A DNA stretch of 64,000 bases from an uncultured Lachnospiraceae bacterium (GTDB lineage Bacteria; Bacillota; Clostridia; Lachnospirales; Lachnospiraceae), in assembly GCA_934418125.1 (NCBI GenBank), contig CAKRWT010000006.1, forward strand, positions 30,935-94,934, written 5' to 3'. The translations under genes were made by a program, and so were the position numbers. Within the stretch, counting starts at the first letter, position 1. Every line of letters starts with the position of its first letter. Shown piece after piece: positions 17,792 through 25,594 of this stretch. Below the pieces are notes generated by a model that saw only the letters and a program-made list of their open reading frames with translations, was not told the origin of the DNA and ran no database searches.

Positions 17792-18590
17792 ATTGAAATC
17801 AATAGTTTCTTATGCAGTTTTAATTATTGCCAGTTTTCTGTCTGCATTTCCGCTGTACTATATGCTTTGCGGAGCAACGAATACAAGTATTGATGTGGTA
17901 AGAGGCAGACTGTATCCGGGTACTCATCTGGTAGAGAATTTTAAGACACTGGTAGACATGCAGAATCTTGGACTTGCAATGTATAACTCATTCCGAAATG
18001 CAATCATTATTACATTTGTGTCACTGCTTGTGTGCTCAATTGCCGGATATGGTTTCGAGATATATCATAATAAAGCAAAAGATACTTTAATGAGTATTCT
18101 GCTTCTTGCAATGATGCTTCCTTTTGTAGCTATTATGATTCCATTGTTCAAGATGTTTGCTTCATGTGGACTGGTCAATACATGGATTGCACTTGTGCTT
18201 CCGACTATTTCCACGCCTTTTATGATTATGCTGTTCAGACAGGCGGCTCGTTCTTTCCCGCATGATATTATCGAAGCGGCAAGGCTGGATGGGTTAAATG
18301 AACTGCAGATTTTCTTTAAGATGTTTATCCCTGTCATGAAATCTACTTATGGGGCAGCCATGACGGTAACATTTATGAGTGCATGGAACAACTACTTATG
18401 GCCGACAATCATTTTACAGGACAGCAATGCAATCACGATGCCTATGCTTGTAGCGAACTTGAAGAGTGGATACAGTGTAGATTATGGTATGCTGATGCTA
18501 GGTGTATTGATTTGTACACTTCCAACAGCAGTTATCTTCCTATGTTTACAGAAGAGTTTTGCAAACGGAATTACAGGAGCGGTAAAATAA
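17784..18590 (+). CDS. Sugar ABC transporter permease, MalG-like
   Basis: A 268-residue membrane protein with six helices and the EAA motif (IIEAARLDGLNELQIFFKMFIP region). GTG 17784 is taken as start because AGGTGAT lies five bases upstream and it overlaps the MalF-like stop; an in-frame GTG at 17775 falls too close to that ribosome binding site. The stop overlaps the next ATG by one base (TAATG), so all these genes are translationally linked. Confidence 0.9.
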   Translation: MTKLKSIVSYAVLIIASFLSAFPLYYMLCGATNTSIDVVRGRLYPGTHLVENFKTLVDMQNLGLAMYNSFRNAIIITFVSLLVCSIAGYGFEIYHNKAKDTLMSILLLAMMLPFVAIMIPLFKMFASCGLVNTWIALVLPTISTPFMIMLFRQAARSFPHDIIEAARLDGLNELQIFFKMFIPVMKSTYGAAMTVTFMSAWNNYLWPTIILQDSNAITMPMLVANLKSGYSVDYGMLMLGVLICTLPTAVIFLCLQKSFANGITGAVK

Positions 18591-19051
18591 TGAAGCAAAT
18601 GTATTGTATAAAACAGGAATGTTTGAGGAAGGCGCAAGGTGCCTTCCTTTTAGCACATAAAATGGGATTGCTTGAAGATCCTTCTATGGAGGGACTCGAA
18701 GCAAGAAGACAGCGCTATAATGAGAAGCTGAGAGCGATGGAGCAGGAGAAAAAGCTGTTCTATGGACCACGCTATTTTTCTGTACCGGCATATTTACAGT
18801 ATGAATTAACACGCCTGAAGCTGGATTTTATCCAGCCAAGTGAGGCCGTTCAAAAGACAGGCCTGTGTCCTGTTTTTGCAGAACAGGAGAAAAAAGCTTT
18901 TTACGAACAAAACATGGATTTGTTTGGTAGATATCATGGTGATTTCTTTGCTTATGAAGAAGTGACACAGATTATCGAAAAGAGACTACGGGAGGATGCG
19001 TATGACAAGCTTATCGAAGACATATTACGTGAGTTCGAAGACAGGGAATGA
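18590..19051 (+). CDS. Small helical protein, probable non-catalytic half of a split GH136
   Basis: A 153-residue protein without signal peptide, almost entirely helical and charged, with GPRYFSVPAYLQYEL and FFAYEEVTQIIEKRL segments reminiscent of SurA/PpiC-type chaperone regions. It starts in the TAATG overlap with the permease and overlaps the beta-helix gene by 50 bases. In Eubacterium ramulus, as I recall from published work, the GH136 lacto-N-biosidase is encoded as two subunits, a helical one followed by the beta-helix catalytic one. Order, size and overlap here fit that. This is inference; by sequence alone I would call it hypothetical. Confidence 0.6.
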   Translation: MKQMYCIKQECLRKAQGAFLLAHKMGLLEDPSMEGLEARRQRYNEKLRAMEQEKKLFYGPRYFSVPAYLQYELTRLKLDFIQPSEAVQKTGLCPVFAEQEKKAFYEQNMDLFGRYHGDFFAYEEVTQIIEKRLREDAYDKLIEDILREFEDRE

Positions 19052-20294
19052 TTCGAATGATGGACTTACAGGAGAGAGTGCATTCGCCAGTCTTTTTGCC
19101 ATCAATCATAGAAGCCTGCAGCCGGGAGAGAAGGTATTGCTTGAACGCGGAAGCGTATTTTATGGCCAGTATCTTCAGATAACAGACAGTGGCAGTCAAG
19201 AAGCACCAATTGTAATCGGGGCCTATGGAGAGGGAGACGCACCGCGTATTGAGGCTTGCGGACAGGGGCTTTGGTATCAGAATTATGGAAATCCACTGGA
19301 TGCGCCGACGCATGTTTATCATGGATATGTATCTTCTGCCGTTTTGTTGTATGATGCAGAATATATTATTGTGGAAGATTTGGAGATTACAAATGAAACG
19401 GATAAAATGATTGGCGAGTATTATTCACTCGGAGATAAAATGAATCGTACCGGTGTTGCTGTTGTAGCCAAAGATAAAGGGGTACGGCATGGAATCACAT
19501 TGCGGAATCTGTTTATCCATGATGTGAATGGCAATGTATATGATAAGCATATGAATAATGGTGGAATCTATATGACAGCACTTCGTCCGGAACGCGAAGA
19601 TACTACAGGAGTTGCTCGTTATAAAGACATTACGGTTGAGGGATGTTTTGTGTATCAGGTAAGCCGTTGGGGGATTGCTGTTGGTTACACTTATGCACAT
19701 GAGAAATTCCAGGGAGCGGAACTGGATGAGGAGGTTTTTTTAAAGTATGGCCATGAAAATGTGCGGATTTGCGATAATTATGTGAAGGCAGCAGGCGGTG
19801 ACGGCATTACAACAATGTATACGCTGCGGCCGCTTGTGGAACATAATATGGCAGATTCGGTTGCCTGTGAAATGAATAATCGGGTTTATTGCGAAGCAGC
19901 GGACCGGTTAGGTAAGGTGGCGGCGGCTATCTGGCCGTGGAAGTGTAAGGATGCATTGCTTCGTTATAATGAAGGTGCAGACACGAGATTGAATCAGGAT
20001 GGTATGGCATATGATGCAGATTCCGGTGATGGAACAATTTATGAGTATAATTACAGCAGACAGAATGAAGGAGGATGCGTGATGTTCTGCATGCAGGAAG
20101 CGATTCATAATACGTTCCGCAATAATATAAGTTTCGATGATCTTGGGGGAACAATCAGTCCGGCAGAAAATCCGGATGCTTTGATTCAGGATAATATTTT
20201 TTATGTAAGAAAAGGCGTACCATTCATTCGCAAGAATATGGATGGTGGAAATTACGTGTTGGTGGACAATCAGGTTATGGAACTGAATGACTGA
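19002..20294 (+). CDS. Right-handed beta-helix protein, probable GH136 lacto-N-biosidase catalytic subunit
   Basis: A 430-residue protein starting YYVSSKTGNDSNDGLTGES, the typical entry to a secreted-type parallel beta helix, but with no signal peptide, so cytoplasmic. Rungs containing ITLRNLFIHDV, ITVEGCFVYQV and VRICDNYV repeat through the centre. NQDGMAYDADSGDG carries Asp333 and Asp340, seven residues apart; known GH136 enzymes use an Asp pair with this spacing (from memory). GH136 releases lacto-N-biose from lacto-N-tetraose, which GH112 would then split. ATG 19002 has GGAGG six bases before it. Other beta-helix families (GH120, lyases) remain possible. Confidence 0.68.
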   Translation: MTSLSKTYYVSSKTGNDSNDGLTGESAFASLFAINHRSLQPGEKVLLERGSVFYGQYLQITDSGSQEAPIVIGAYGEGDAPRIEACGQGLWYQNYGNPLDAPTHVYHGYVSSAVLLYDAEYIIVEDLEITNETDKMIGEYYSLGDKMNRTGVAVVAKDKGVRHGITLRNLFIHDVNGNVYDKHMNNGGIYMTALRPEREDTTGVARYKDITVEGCFVYQVSRWGIAVGYTYAHEKFQGAELDEEVFLKYGHENVRICDNYVKAAGGDGITTMYTLRPLVEHNMADSVACEMNNRVYCEAADRLGKVAAAIWPWKCKDALLRYNEGADTRLNQDGMAYDADSGDGTIYEYNYSRQNEGGCVMFCMQEAIHNTFRNNISFDDLGGTISPAENPDALIQDNIFYVRKGVPFIRKNMDGGNYVLVDNQVMELND

Positions 20295-20306
20295 ATATAG
20301 GATACG

Positions 20307-20346
20307 AAACAGGCTATGAAAAAATATTTTTTCATAGCCTGTTTTT
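20307..20346. terminator. Terminator closing the glycan operon
   Basis: A perfect 18-bp inverted repeat (20307-20324 and 20327-20344) around TA, ending in a T run. Confidence 0.92.
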
Positions 20347-20362
20347 AATGGAACGACTTATT

Positions 20363-20381
20363 GATAATGATATTTTTTATC
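20363..20381. promoter_or_regulatory. Fur-box-like site upstream of the feo operon
   Basis: GATAATGATATTTTTTATC matches the 19-base classical Fur box GATAATGATAATCATTATC at 16 of 19 positions. It ends 11 bases before the -35 element of the operon promoter. Confidence 0.6.
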
Positions 20382-20391
20382 AAGTAGAATC

Positions 20392-20420
20392 TTGACATGT
20401 GGGTTAGTTAGTGCTAACCT
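20392..20420 (+). promoter_or_regulatory. feo operon promoter (candidate)
   Basis: TTGACA (20392-20397) is consensus. At 17 bases spacing the -10 would be TAACCT (20415-20420), which is poor and lies within the first GGTTAG dyad. Confidence 0.5.
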
Positions 20421-20452
20421 TTATACGAAAACAAGGTTAGAGCAAACTAACC
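20402..20452. promoter_or_regulatory. Two GGTTAG-N6-CTAACC dyads
   Basis: Identical 6-base arms GGTTAG and CTAACC occur twice (20402-20419 and 20435-20452), each with a 6-base centre of different sequence. The centres are 33 bases apart, about three helical turns, so two bound dimers would face the same side. The first covers the -10 region. This arrangement indicates a repressor site, distinct from the Fur box. Confidence 0.7.
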
Positions 20453-20525
20453 ATACGATACAAGTATCATATCTTAATAGAAAAAGGTACAGATAAGCTG
20501 ACGACATACGAAAGGGGGTATGCAG

Positions 20526-21011
20526 ATGGTAAGCAGAACAGGTAATGGGAAACAGGATAATGGCATTTACTACCGTGTAACGGAAAAGAAAGAATTTATT
20601 CTGGCAAAGCTTCGGGAACGAGGGCTTCGGATAACGAATCAGCGAAAACTGATTATTGATTGTATCTTAGAGAATGAATTTAGCTGTTGCAAGGAAATCT
20701 ATTGCCAGGTATGCAAGCTTGACCCATCTATTGGAATTGCAACGGTGTACCGGATGATAAATACCCTGGAAGATGTGGGAGCCATTAATCGAAAGAATAT
20801 GTATCATGTCTGCTTTGAAGAGGAGTCCACGAAGGTACATAGCTGTATGGTACAGTTTGACGACAAGACGAAGGTTAATTTAAGCTCGGAAGAGTGGAAT
20901 CGTATTGTCAAGGCGGGACTTAAGACATGCGGCTATCTGGATAACCGTAATGTAGAGTTAATTGAAATGCGGGAAATAGAGAGACCGGTGGGAGTGCCGG
21001 CAGTAGTATAG
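20526..21011 (+). CDS. Fur family regulator with degenerate metal-binding domain
   Basis: A 161-residue protein whose N-terminal half is a Fur winged helix (RGLRITNQRKLIIDCIL, IGIATVYRMINTLEDVGAI). The C-terminal half lacks the usual HHHH and CxxC metal-site clusters of Fur; only KVHSCMVQF and KTCGYL remain. It is the first gene of the feo operon and probably controls it. ATG 20526 is selected because GGGGG lies six bases before it, while ATG 20520 abuts that sequence. Metal sensing by this protein is unproven. Confidence 0.8.
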   Translation: MVSRTGNGKQDNGIYYRVTEKKEFILAKLRERGLRITNQRKLIIDCILENEFSCCKEIYCQVCKLDPSIGIATVYRMINTLEDVGAINRKNMYHVCFEEESTKVHSCMVQFDDKTKVNLSSEEWNRIVKAGLKTCGYLDNRNVELIEMREIERPVGVPAVV

Positions 21012-21030
21012 GCGAAGGAGAGAAAACGTG

Positions 21031-21240
21031 ATGCCATTAACATTTGCAAAAGAAGGGGAAGCTAACTCGATTAAAAAGGTTGGCGGAAAAGAGGAAACGA
21101 GAAAGTTCCTGGAGAATCTCGGCTTTGTAACCGGTGCCATTGTAACAGTTGTTTCTACAGCGGGCGGCAATCTGATTGTAAATATTAAGGATTCCAGAAT
21201 TGCAATCGGTAAAGATATGGCAAGCCGTATCATGGTATAA
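21031..21240 (+). CDS. feoA: FeoA family protein (first copy)
   Basis: A 69-residue SH3-like FeoA domain protein, containing NLGFVTGAIVTVVSTAGGNLIV and a DSRIAIGKDMASRI end. FeoA proteins are small cytoplasmic partners of the FeoB transporter. AAGGAG stands ten bases before ATG 21031; GTG 21028 is also possible. It follows the Fur-like gene by 19 bases. Two different FeoA genes in one operon are common in Clostridia. Confidence 0.85.
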   Translation: MPLTFAKEGEANSIKKVGGKEETRKFLENLGFVTGAIVTVVSTAGGNLIVNIKDSRIAIGKDMASRIMV

Positions 21241-21353
21241 AGTATGATGGAAAAGAGTTGCTATGGTGGCGGTTCTTTTTTATAAACATAAGTAAGTTAC
21301 AACTAACATCCGTTCCAGATAAACGGAGAGTATAAGAGGATAGGAGAATCATG

Positions 21354-21575
21354 ATGAAAACATTAAAGGAAGCAGCTGTTGGCAGCACTGTGACAGTGAA
21401 GAAACTGTCCGGTGAGGGTCCGGTCAAAAGACGTATCATGGATATGGGCATTACCAAAGGTGTTCAGATTTATGTTCGCAAGGTAGCACCTTTAGGAGAC
21501 CCTGTGGAAGTTACGGTTCGCGGATATGAATTATCTTTGCGTAAAGCAGATGCAGAAATGATTGAAGTTGAATAA
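21354..21575 (+). CDS. feoA: FeoA family protein (second copy)
   Basis: A 73-residue FeoA domain: KKLSGEGPVKRRIMDMGITKG, VRKVAPLGDPVEVTVRGYELSLRK. The block LGDPVEVTVRGYELSLRK is more canonical than in the first copy. It probably contacts FeoB and modulates Fe2+ uptake. ATG 21354 has GGAG seven bases upstream; ATG 21351 is the adjacent alternative. The 113-base gap before it carries a small GTTA-N4-TAAC dyad (21296-21307) but no promoter that I can defend. Confidence 0.9.
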   Translation: MKTLKEAAVGSTVTVKKLSGEGPVKRRIMDMGITKGVQIYVRKVAPLGDPVEVTVRGYELSLRKADAEMIEVE

Positions 21576-21592
21576 GAGAGCGAGGAGAAGAA

Positions 21593-23755
21593 ATGTCAAT
21601 TAAAATTGCACTCGCAGGTAACCCTAACTGCGGAAAAACAACTCTGTTTAATGCTTTGACAGGTTCCAATCAGTTCGTAGGTAACTGGCCAGGCGTTACA
21701 GTTGAGAAAAAAGAGGGTAAATTAAAAGGAAATAAAGATGTCATTATCATGGACTTACCTGGTATTTATTCTTTGTCTCCTTACACACTGGAAGAAGTCG
21801 TTGCCAGAAATTATCTGATTAACGAAAGACCAGATGCTATCTTAAATATTGTAGATGGTACTAACATTGAACGTAACTTATATCTTTCCACACAGTTGAT
21901 GGAATTAGGTATCCCGGTTGTTATGGCAGTCAACATGATTGACCTGGTAAACAAGAACGGGGATAAGATTTCCTTAGAGAAATTAAGCAAGAACCTTGGA
22001 TGCGAAGTTGTTGAGATTTCCGCATTAAAGGGAACTGGCGTACAGGAAGCAGCTAATAAGGCAGTTGCAGCAGCCGGCAGAAAGGCACAGCCTGTCGTCC
22101 ATAAATTTGATGAGAAGGTTGAGAATGCCATCAGTGATGTAGCGGCGATGTTAAGTGGTGTCGCAGAAGAGCAGAAGAGATTCTTCTCTATCAAGCTGTT
22201 AGAGAGAGACAGCAAGATTGCAGAACAGATGAGCAGCGTTCCTAATGTAGATGCTCAGATTTCTGCACTGGAAGAAGCATTTGATGATGATACAGAGAGT
22301 ATTATTACCAATGAAAGATACGTTTACATTGATTCCATCATTAAGGACTGCGTATCTAAGAATAAGGCAAAGACATTAACAACTTCTGATAAGATTGATA
22401 AGATTGTTACCAACAGATGGTTAGCACTTCCTATCTTCGCAGTTGTAATGTTTATCGTTTATTATGTATCCGTAACAACAGTTGGTGCTTTATTAACAGA
22501 CTGGACCAATGATGTTCTCTTTGGCGAGATTATCCCTCCGGCAATCGAGAACTTCTTAGTATCCATTAATTGTGCAGACTGGCTGCAGGGACTGATTCTG
22601 GATGGTATCGTAGCCGGTGTTGGTGCTGTACTTGGGTTCGTGCCACAGATGCTCGTACTATTTATCTTCCTGGCATTCTTAGAGTCCTGCGGATATATGG
22701 CACGTGTAGCGTTCATCATGGACAGAATTTTCCGTAAATTCGGTTTATCCGGTAAATCTTTCATTCCTATGCTGATTGGTTCCGGATGTGGTGTACCTGG
22801 TGTTATGGCTTCCCGTACGATTGAGAATGACAGAGACCGTAAGATGACAATTATGACAACAACTTTCGTTCCTTGTGGAGCAAAGCTTCCTATTATTGCC
22901 ATGATTGCAGGTGCGTTCTTTGACAATGCAGGATGGGTTGCATGGAGTTCCTACTTTGTAGGTGTGGCAGCCATCATCTGTTCCGGTATTATCTTAAAGA
23001 AAACAAAAATGTTTACCGGTGACCCGGCACCATTCGTTATGGAGTTACCTGCATACCACTGGCCAACCATTGGTGCAGTACTCAGAAGCATGTGGGAGCG
23101 TGGATGGTCCTTTATTAAGAAGGCAGGTACCATCATCCTCTTATCCACAATCGTACTTTGGTTCTTAATGAGCTTTGGCTGGGTAGATGGAAGCTTCGGT
23201 ATGTTAGAGGCCGAGCAGTTGAATGACAGCATCTTAGCTAAAATTGGTAGTGCAATCGCCTGGATTTTTGCTCCTCTTGGATGGACACAGGCAGGCGAAG
23301 GCTGGAAGATGGCAGTTGCTGCTATTACAGGTCTGATTGCAAAAGAGAACGTTGTTGCAACCTTCGGTATGTTATACGGCTTTGCTGAAGTATCCGAAGA
23401 AGGTTCCGAAATCTGGGGTAACCTGGCAGCTGTTATGACACCTATCGCTGCTTACGGATTCCTGGTATTCAACCTGTTATGTGCACCTTGTTTCGCAGCT
23501 ATGGGTGCTATCAAGAGAGAGATGAACAATGGTAAATGGTTTGCATTTGCAATCGCTTATCAGTGTGGTCTGGCTTATGTAGTTGCACTTTGCATCTATC
23601 AGTTAGGTACTCTGTTCACAGGTGGCGGATTTGGTATCGGTACAGTAGTAGCCATCTTACTCGTTATAGGATTCCTTTATCTGTTATTCAGACCTTATAA
23701 AGAGCCTGAAGAACTGAAGGTAGATATGAAGAAAGCCGCTGGTGCAAAGAACTAA
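21593..23755 (+). CDS. feoB: Ferrous iron transporter FeoB
   Basis: A 720-residue inner-membrane protein for Fe2+ import. The N-terminal G domain has G1 GNPNCGKTT (residues 9-17), G3 DLPG, G4 NMID and G5 SALKG. About ten membrane helices follow with the two Gate regions: SCGYMARVAFIMDR and GSGCGVPGVMASR-type Cys-containing cores, then FVPCGAKLPI and LCAPCFAAMGAI. Length is normal. It starts 17 bases after the second feoA, completing the transport unit. Confidence 0.97.
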   Translation: MSIKIALAGNPNCGKTTLFNALTGSNQFVGNWPGVTVEKKEGKLKGNKDVIIMDLPGIYSLSPYTLEEVVARNYLINERPDAILNIVDGTNIERNLYLSTQLMELGIPVVMAVNMIDLVNKNGDKISLEKLSKNLGCEVVEISALKGTGVQEAANKAVAAAGRKAQPVVHKFDEKVENAISDVAAMLSGVAEEQKRFFSIKLLERDSKIAEQMSSVPNVDAQISALEEAFDDDTESIITNERYVYIDSIIKDCVSKNKAKTLTTSDKIDKIVTNRWLALPIFAVVMFIVYYVSVTTVGALLTDWTNDVLFGEIIPPAIENFLVSINCADWLQGLILDGIVAGVGAVLGFVPQMLVLFIFLAFLESCGYMARVAFIMDRIFRKFGLSGKSFIPMLIGSGCGVPGVMASRTIENDRDRKMTIMTTTFVPCGAKLPIIAMIAGAFFDNAGWVAWSSYFVGVAAIICSGIILKKTKMFTGDPAPFVMELPAYHWPTIGAVLRSMWERGWSFIKKAGTIILLSTIVLWFLMSFGWVDGSFGMLEAEQLNDSILAKIGSAIAWIFAPLGWTQAGEGWKMAVAAITGLIAKENVVATFGMLYGFAEVSEEGSEIWGNLAAVMTPIAAYGFLVFNLLCAPCFAAMGAIKREMNNGKWFAFAIAYQCGLAYVVALCIYQLGTLFTGGGFGIGTVVAILLVIGFLYLLFRPYKEPEELKVDMKKAAGAKN

Positions 23756-23793
23756 AGAAGTATCAGTATTATAGTAGAAAGGAAGCTGATAGT

Positions 23794-23928
23794 ATGGGAA
23801 CAGCAGTTGTATTAGTAGTCGTAGCGGGTATTGTGGGTTTGGCAGTACGCAGCATGGTGAAAGATAAAAAAGCAGGGAAATCCATCCAGTGTGGTGGAGA
23901 TTGCAAGCATTGCGGTGGTTGCCATTAA
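23794..23928 (+). CDS. FeoB-associated Cys-rich small membrane protein
   Basis: A 44-residue protein below most length cut-offs: start MGTAVVLVVVAGIVGLAV gives one membrane helix, and the end carries CGGDCKHCGGCH. This matches the FeoB-associated Cys-rich family found directly after feoB in many Firmicutes. The Cys/His cluster may bind iron beside the channel; this role is inferred. GAAAGGAAG precedes the ATG, and a terminator follows. Confidence 0.88.
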   Translation: MGTAVVLVVVAGIVGLAVRSMVKDKKAGKSIQCGGDCKHCGGCH

Positions 23929-23948
23929 CAGTAATTCCTAAGATAAAA

Positions 23949-23983
23949 AAGCGTGAATCCGGATATGGGTTCACGCTTTTTTT
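23949..23983 (+). terminator. Terminator of the feo operon
   Basis: A 12-bp stem (23949-23960 with 23967-23978) with one G-U pair, then seven T. Confidence 0.92.
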
Positions 23984-24099
23984 GTACAGCGCGATAATCT
24001 TTTTCACAAATTTTCGATATTTTTTGCAGAAACTATGTTACAATTATTATCAATCATGTAAAATAGAATTAAGAAAAAGAGAAACATGCGGAGGTAATA

Positions 24100-25062
24100 A
24101 TGAAGCTTGTAGTATTAGAGCGGAACAGTGTAGGAACGGATATTGATGTATCGGGATTTGAGAAGTTTGGCCAGGTAACTTATTATGCGAATACTCTGGC
24201 AGATAACACGGCTGAAAGAGTAAAGGATGCGGATATTATCATTGCCAATAAGGTACCATTAAATGAGTCTACTTTAAAGGATGCACCCAATGTAAAGTTA
24301 ATCTGTCTGTTTGCAACAGGATTTGACAATGTAGATGTGGAATATTGTAAAAATCGTGGAATTAAGGTGGCAAACGTTACCAATTACTGTACCCCGGCAG
24401 TGGCGCAGCACACACTGCTGTTGGCGATGGCTTTATCGGAGAAGCTGGCATTTTATGATGACTATGTAAAATCAGGAACTTACAGTGCCCAGGAGCGATT
24501 CTCCAACTTTGATAAACCATTCGGTGAGCTGGAGGGTAAGACATGGGGTATTGTTGGAATGGGAAGTATCGGTCATAAGGTAGCAGCCCTTGCAGAAGCT
24601 TTTGGATGTCAGGTTATTTTCTATTCCGCATCTGGCAGGAGTACCTGTACCGAGTATGAAAGAGTAGAATTTGACGATTTACTGGGGCGGTCCGATATTT
24701 TATCCCTGCACTGTCCATTAAGTGACAGAACCAGGAATCTGATAGACAAAGAAGCTTTTCGGAAGATGAAAAAATCGGCGGTTCTGATCAATGTGGCAAG
24801 AGGACCGGTTGTAAATGGACAGGATTTATACGATGCCCTGATGGCAGGCGAGATTGCGGCGGCAGGACTGGATGTGTTGGAGAAAGAGCCGATGGAGAAG
24901 GATAATCCCTTAGGGAAAATTAAGGACAGTACGAAGCTGATTATTACCCCTCACATGTCCTGGGCAAGTACAGAGGCAAGAGCCCGTCTGGTAGGGGAAG
25001 TCGTAAAGAACATTCAGGCGTTTACGGATGGACAGGACAGAAATATCGTAAATGTGAAGTGA
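24100..25062 (+). CDS. D-2-hydroxyacid dehydrogenase (NAD-dependent)
   Basis: A 320-residue enzyme that reduces a 2-oxoacid or oxidises the D-hydroxyacid with NAD(P). The Rossmann loop is GMGSIG (153-158), and the catalytic triad is Arg235 (VARG), Glu264 (EKEP) and His286 (TPHMSW). Members with this pattern include glycerate/hydroxypyruvate and lactate-type dehydrogenases; the substrate is unclear. GGAGG lies six bases before the ATG. luxS follows 27 bases later, so it may share a transcript with the methyl-cycle genes. Confidence 0.88.
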   Translation: MKLVVLERNSVGTDIDVSGFEKFGQVTYYANTLADNTAERVKDADIIIANKVPLNESTLKDAPNVKLICLFATGFDNVDVEYCKNRGIKVANVTNYCTPAVAQHTLLLAMALSEKLAFYDDYVKSGTYSAQERFSNFDKPFGELEGKTWGIVGMGSIGHKVAALAEAFGCQVIFYSASGRSTCTEYERVEFDDLLGRSDILSLHCPLSDRTRNLIDKEAFRKMKKSAVLINVARGPVVNGQDLYDALMAGEIAAAGLDVLEKEPMEKDNPLGKIKDSTKLIITPHMSWASTEARARLVGEVVKNIQAFTDGQDRNIVNVK

Positions 25063-25089
25063 TGTAGTAATGGAAAGGAGAATGAAAGA

Positions 25090-25569
25090 ATGGAGAAGAT
25101 AACAAGTTTTACCATAGATCATATCAAATTGCAGCCTGGTGTGTATGTATCCAGAAAGGATAAAATTGGTGTTGAGACAATTACCACTTTTGATTTGCGC
25201 ATGACCAGCCCCAATGAGGAGCCTGTCATGAATACGGCAGAGGTGCATACAATAGAACATCTGGCAGCTACCTTTTTGAGAAACCATCCGGATTATAAGG
25301 AGAAAACCATCTATTTTGGACCGATGGGATGCCGGACCGGATTCTATCTTCTGTTAGCGGGAGATTATGAGTCTAAGGACATCGTGCCCCTGATGATTGA
25401 GATGTATGAATTTATCAGAGATTATAAGGATGAGGTGCCGGGAGCAGCGCCAAAGGACTGTGGAAACTATCTGGATATGAACCTTTCCATGGCGAACTAT
25501 CTGGCAGATAAATATCTGGAGCAGGTACTTTACCATATTGATGAGAGCAGACTGGTTTATCCGGAATAA
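25090..25569 (+). CDS. luxS: S-ribosylhomocysteine lyase LuxS
   Basis: A 159-residue metalloenzyme that splits S-ribosylhomocysteine into homocysteine and the AI-2 precursor DPD. HTIEH gives metal ligands His53 and His57, Cys124 (DCGNY) is the third, and Cys81 in GCRTGFY is catalytic. The length is standard. The nucleosidase that makes its substrate follows 25 bases downstream, so recycling of S-adenosylhomocysteine is encoded as a unit. Confidence 0.97.
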   Translation: MEKITSFTIDHIKLQPGVYVSRKDKIGVETITTFDLRMTSPNEEPVMNTAEVHTIEHLAATFLRNHPDYKEKTIYFGPMGCRTGFYLLLAGDYESKDIVPLMIEMYEFIRDYKDEVPGAAPKDCGNYLDMNLSMANYLADKYLEQVLYHIDESRLVYPE

Positions 25570-25594
25570 AGAAAAGGACAAAAGGAATACAAGA

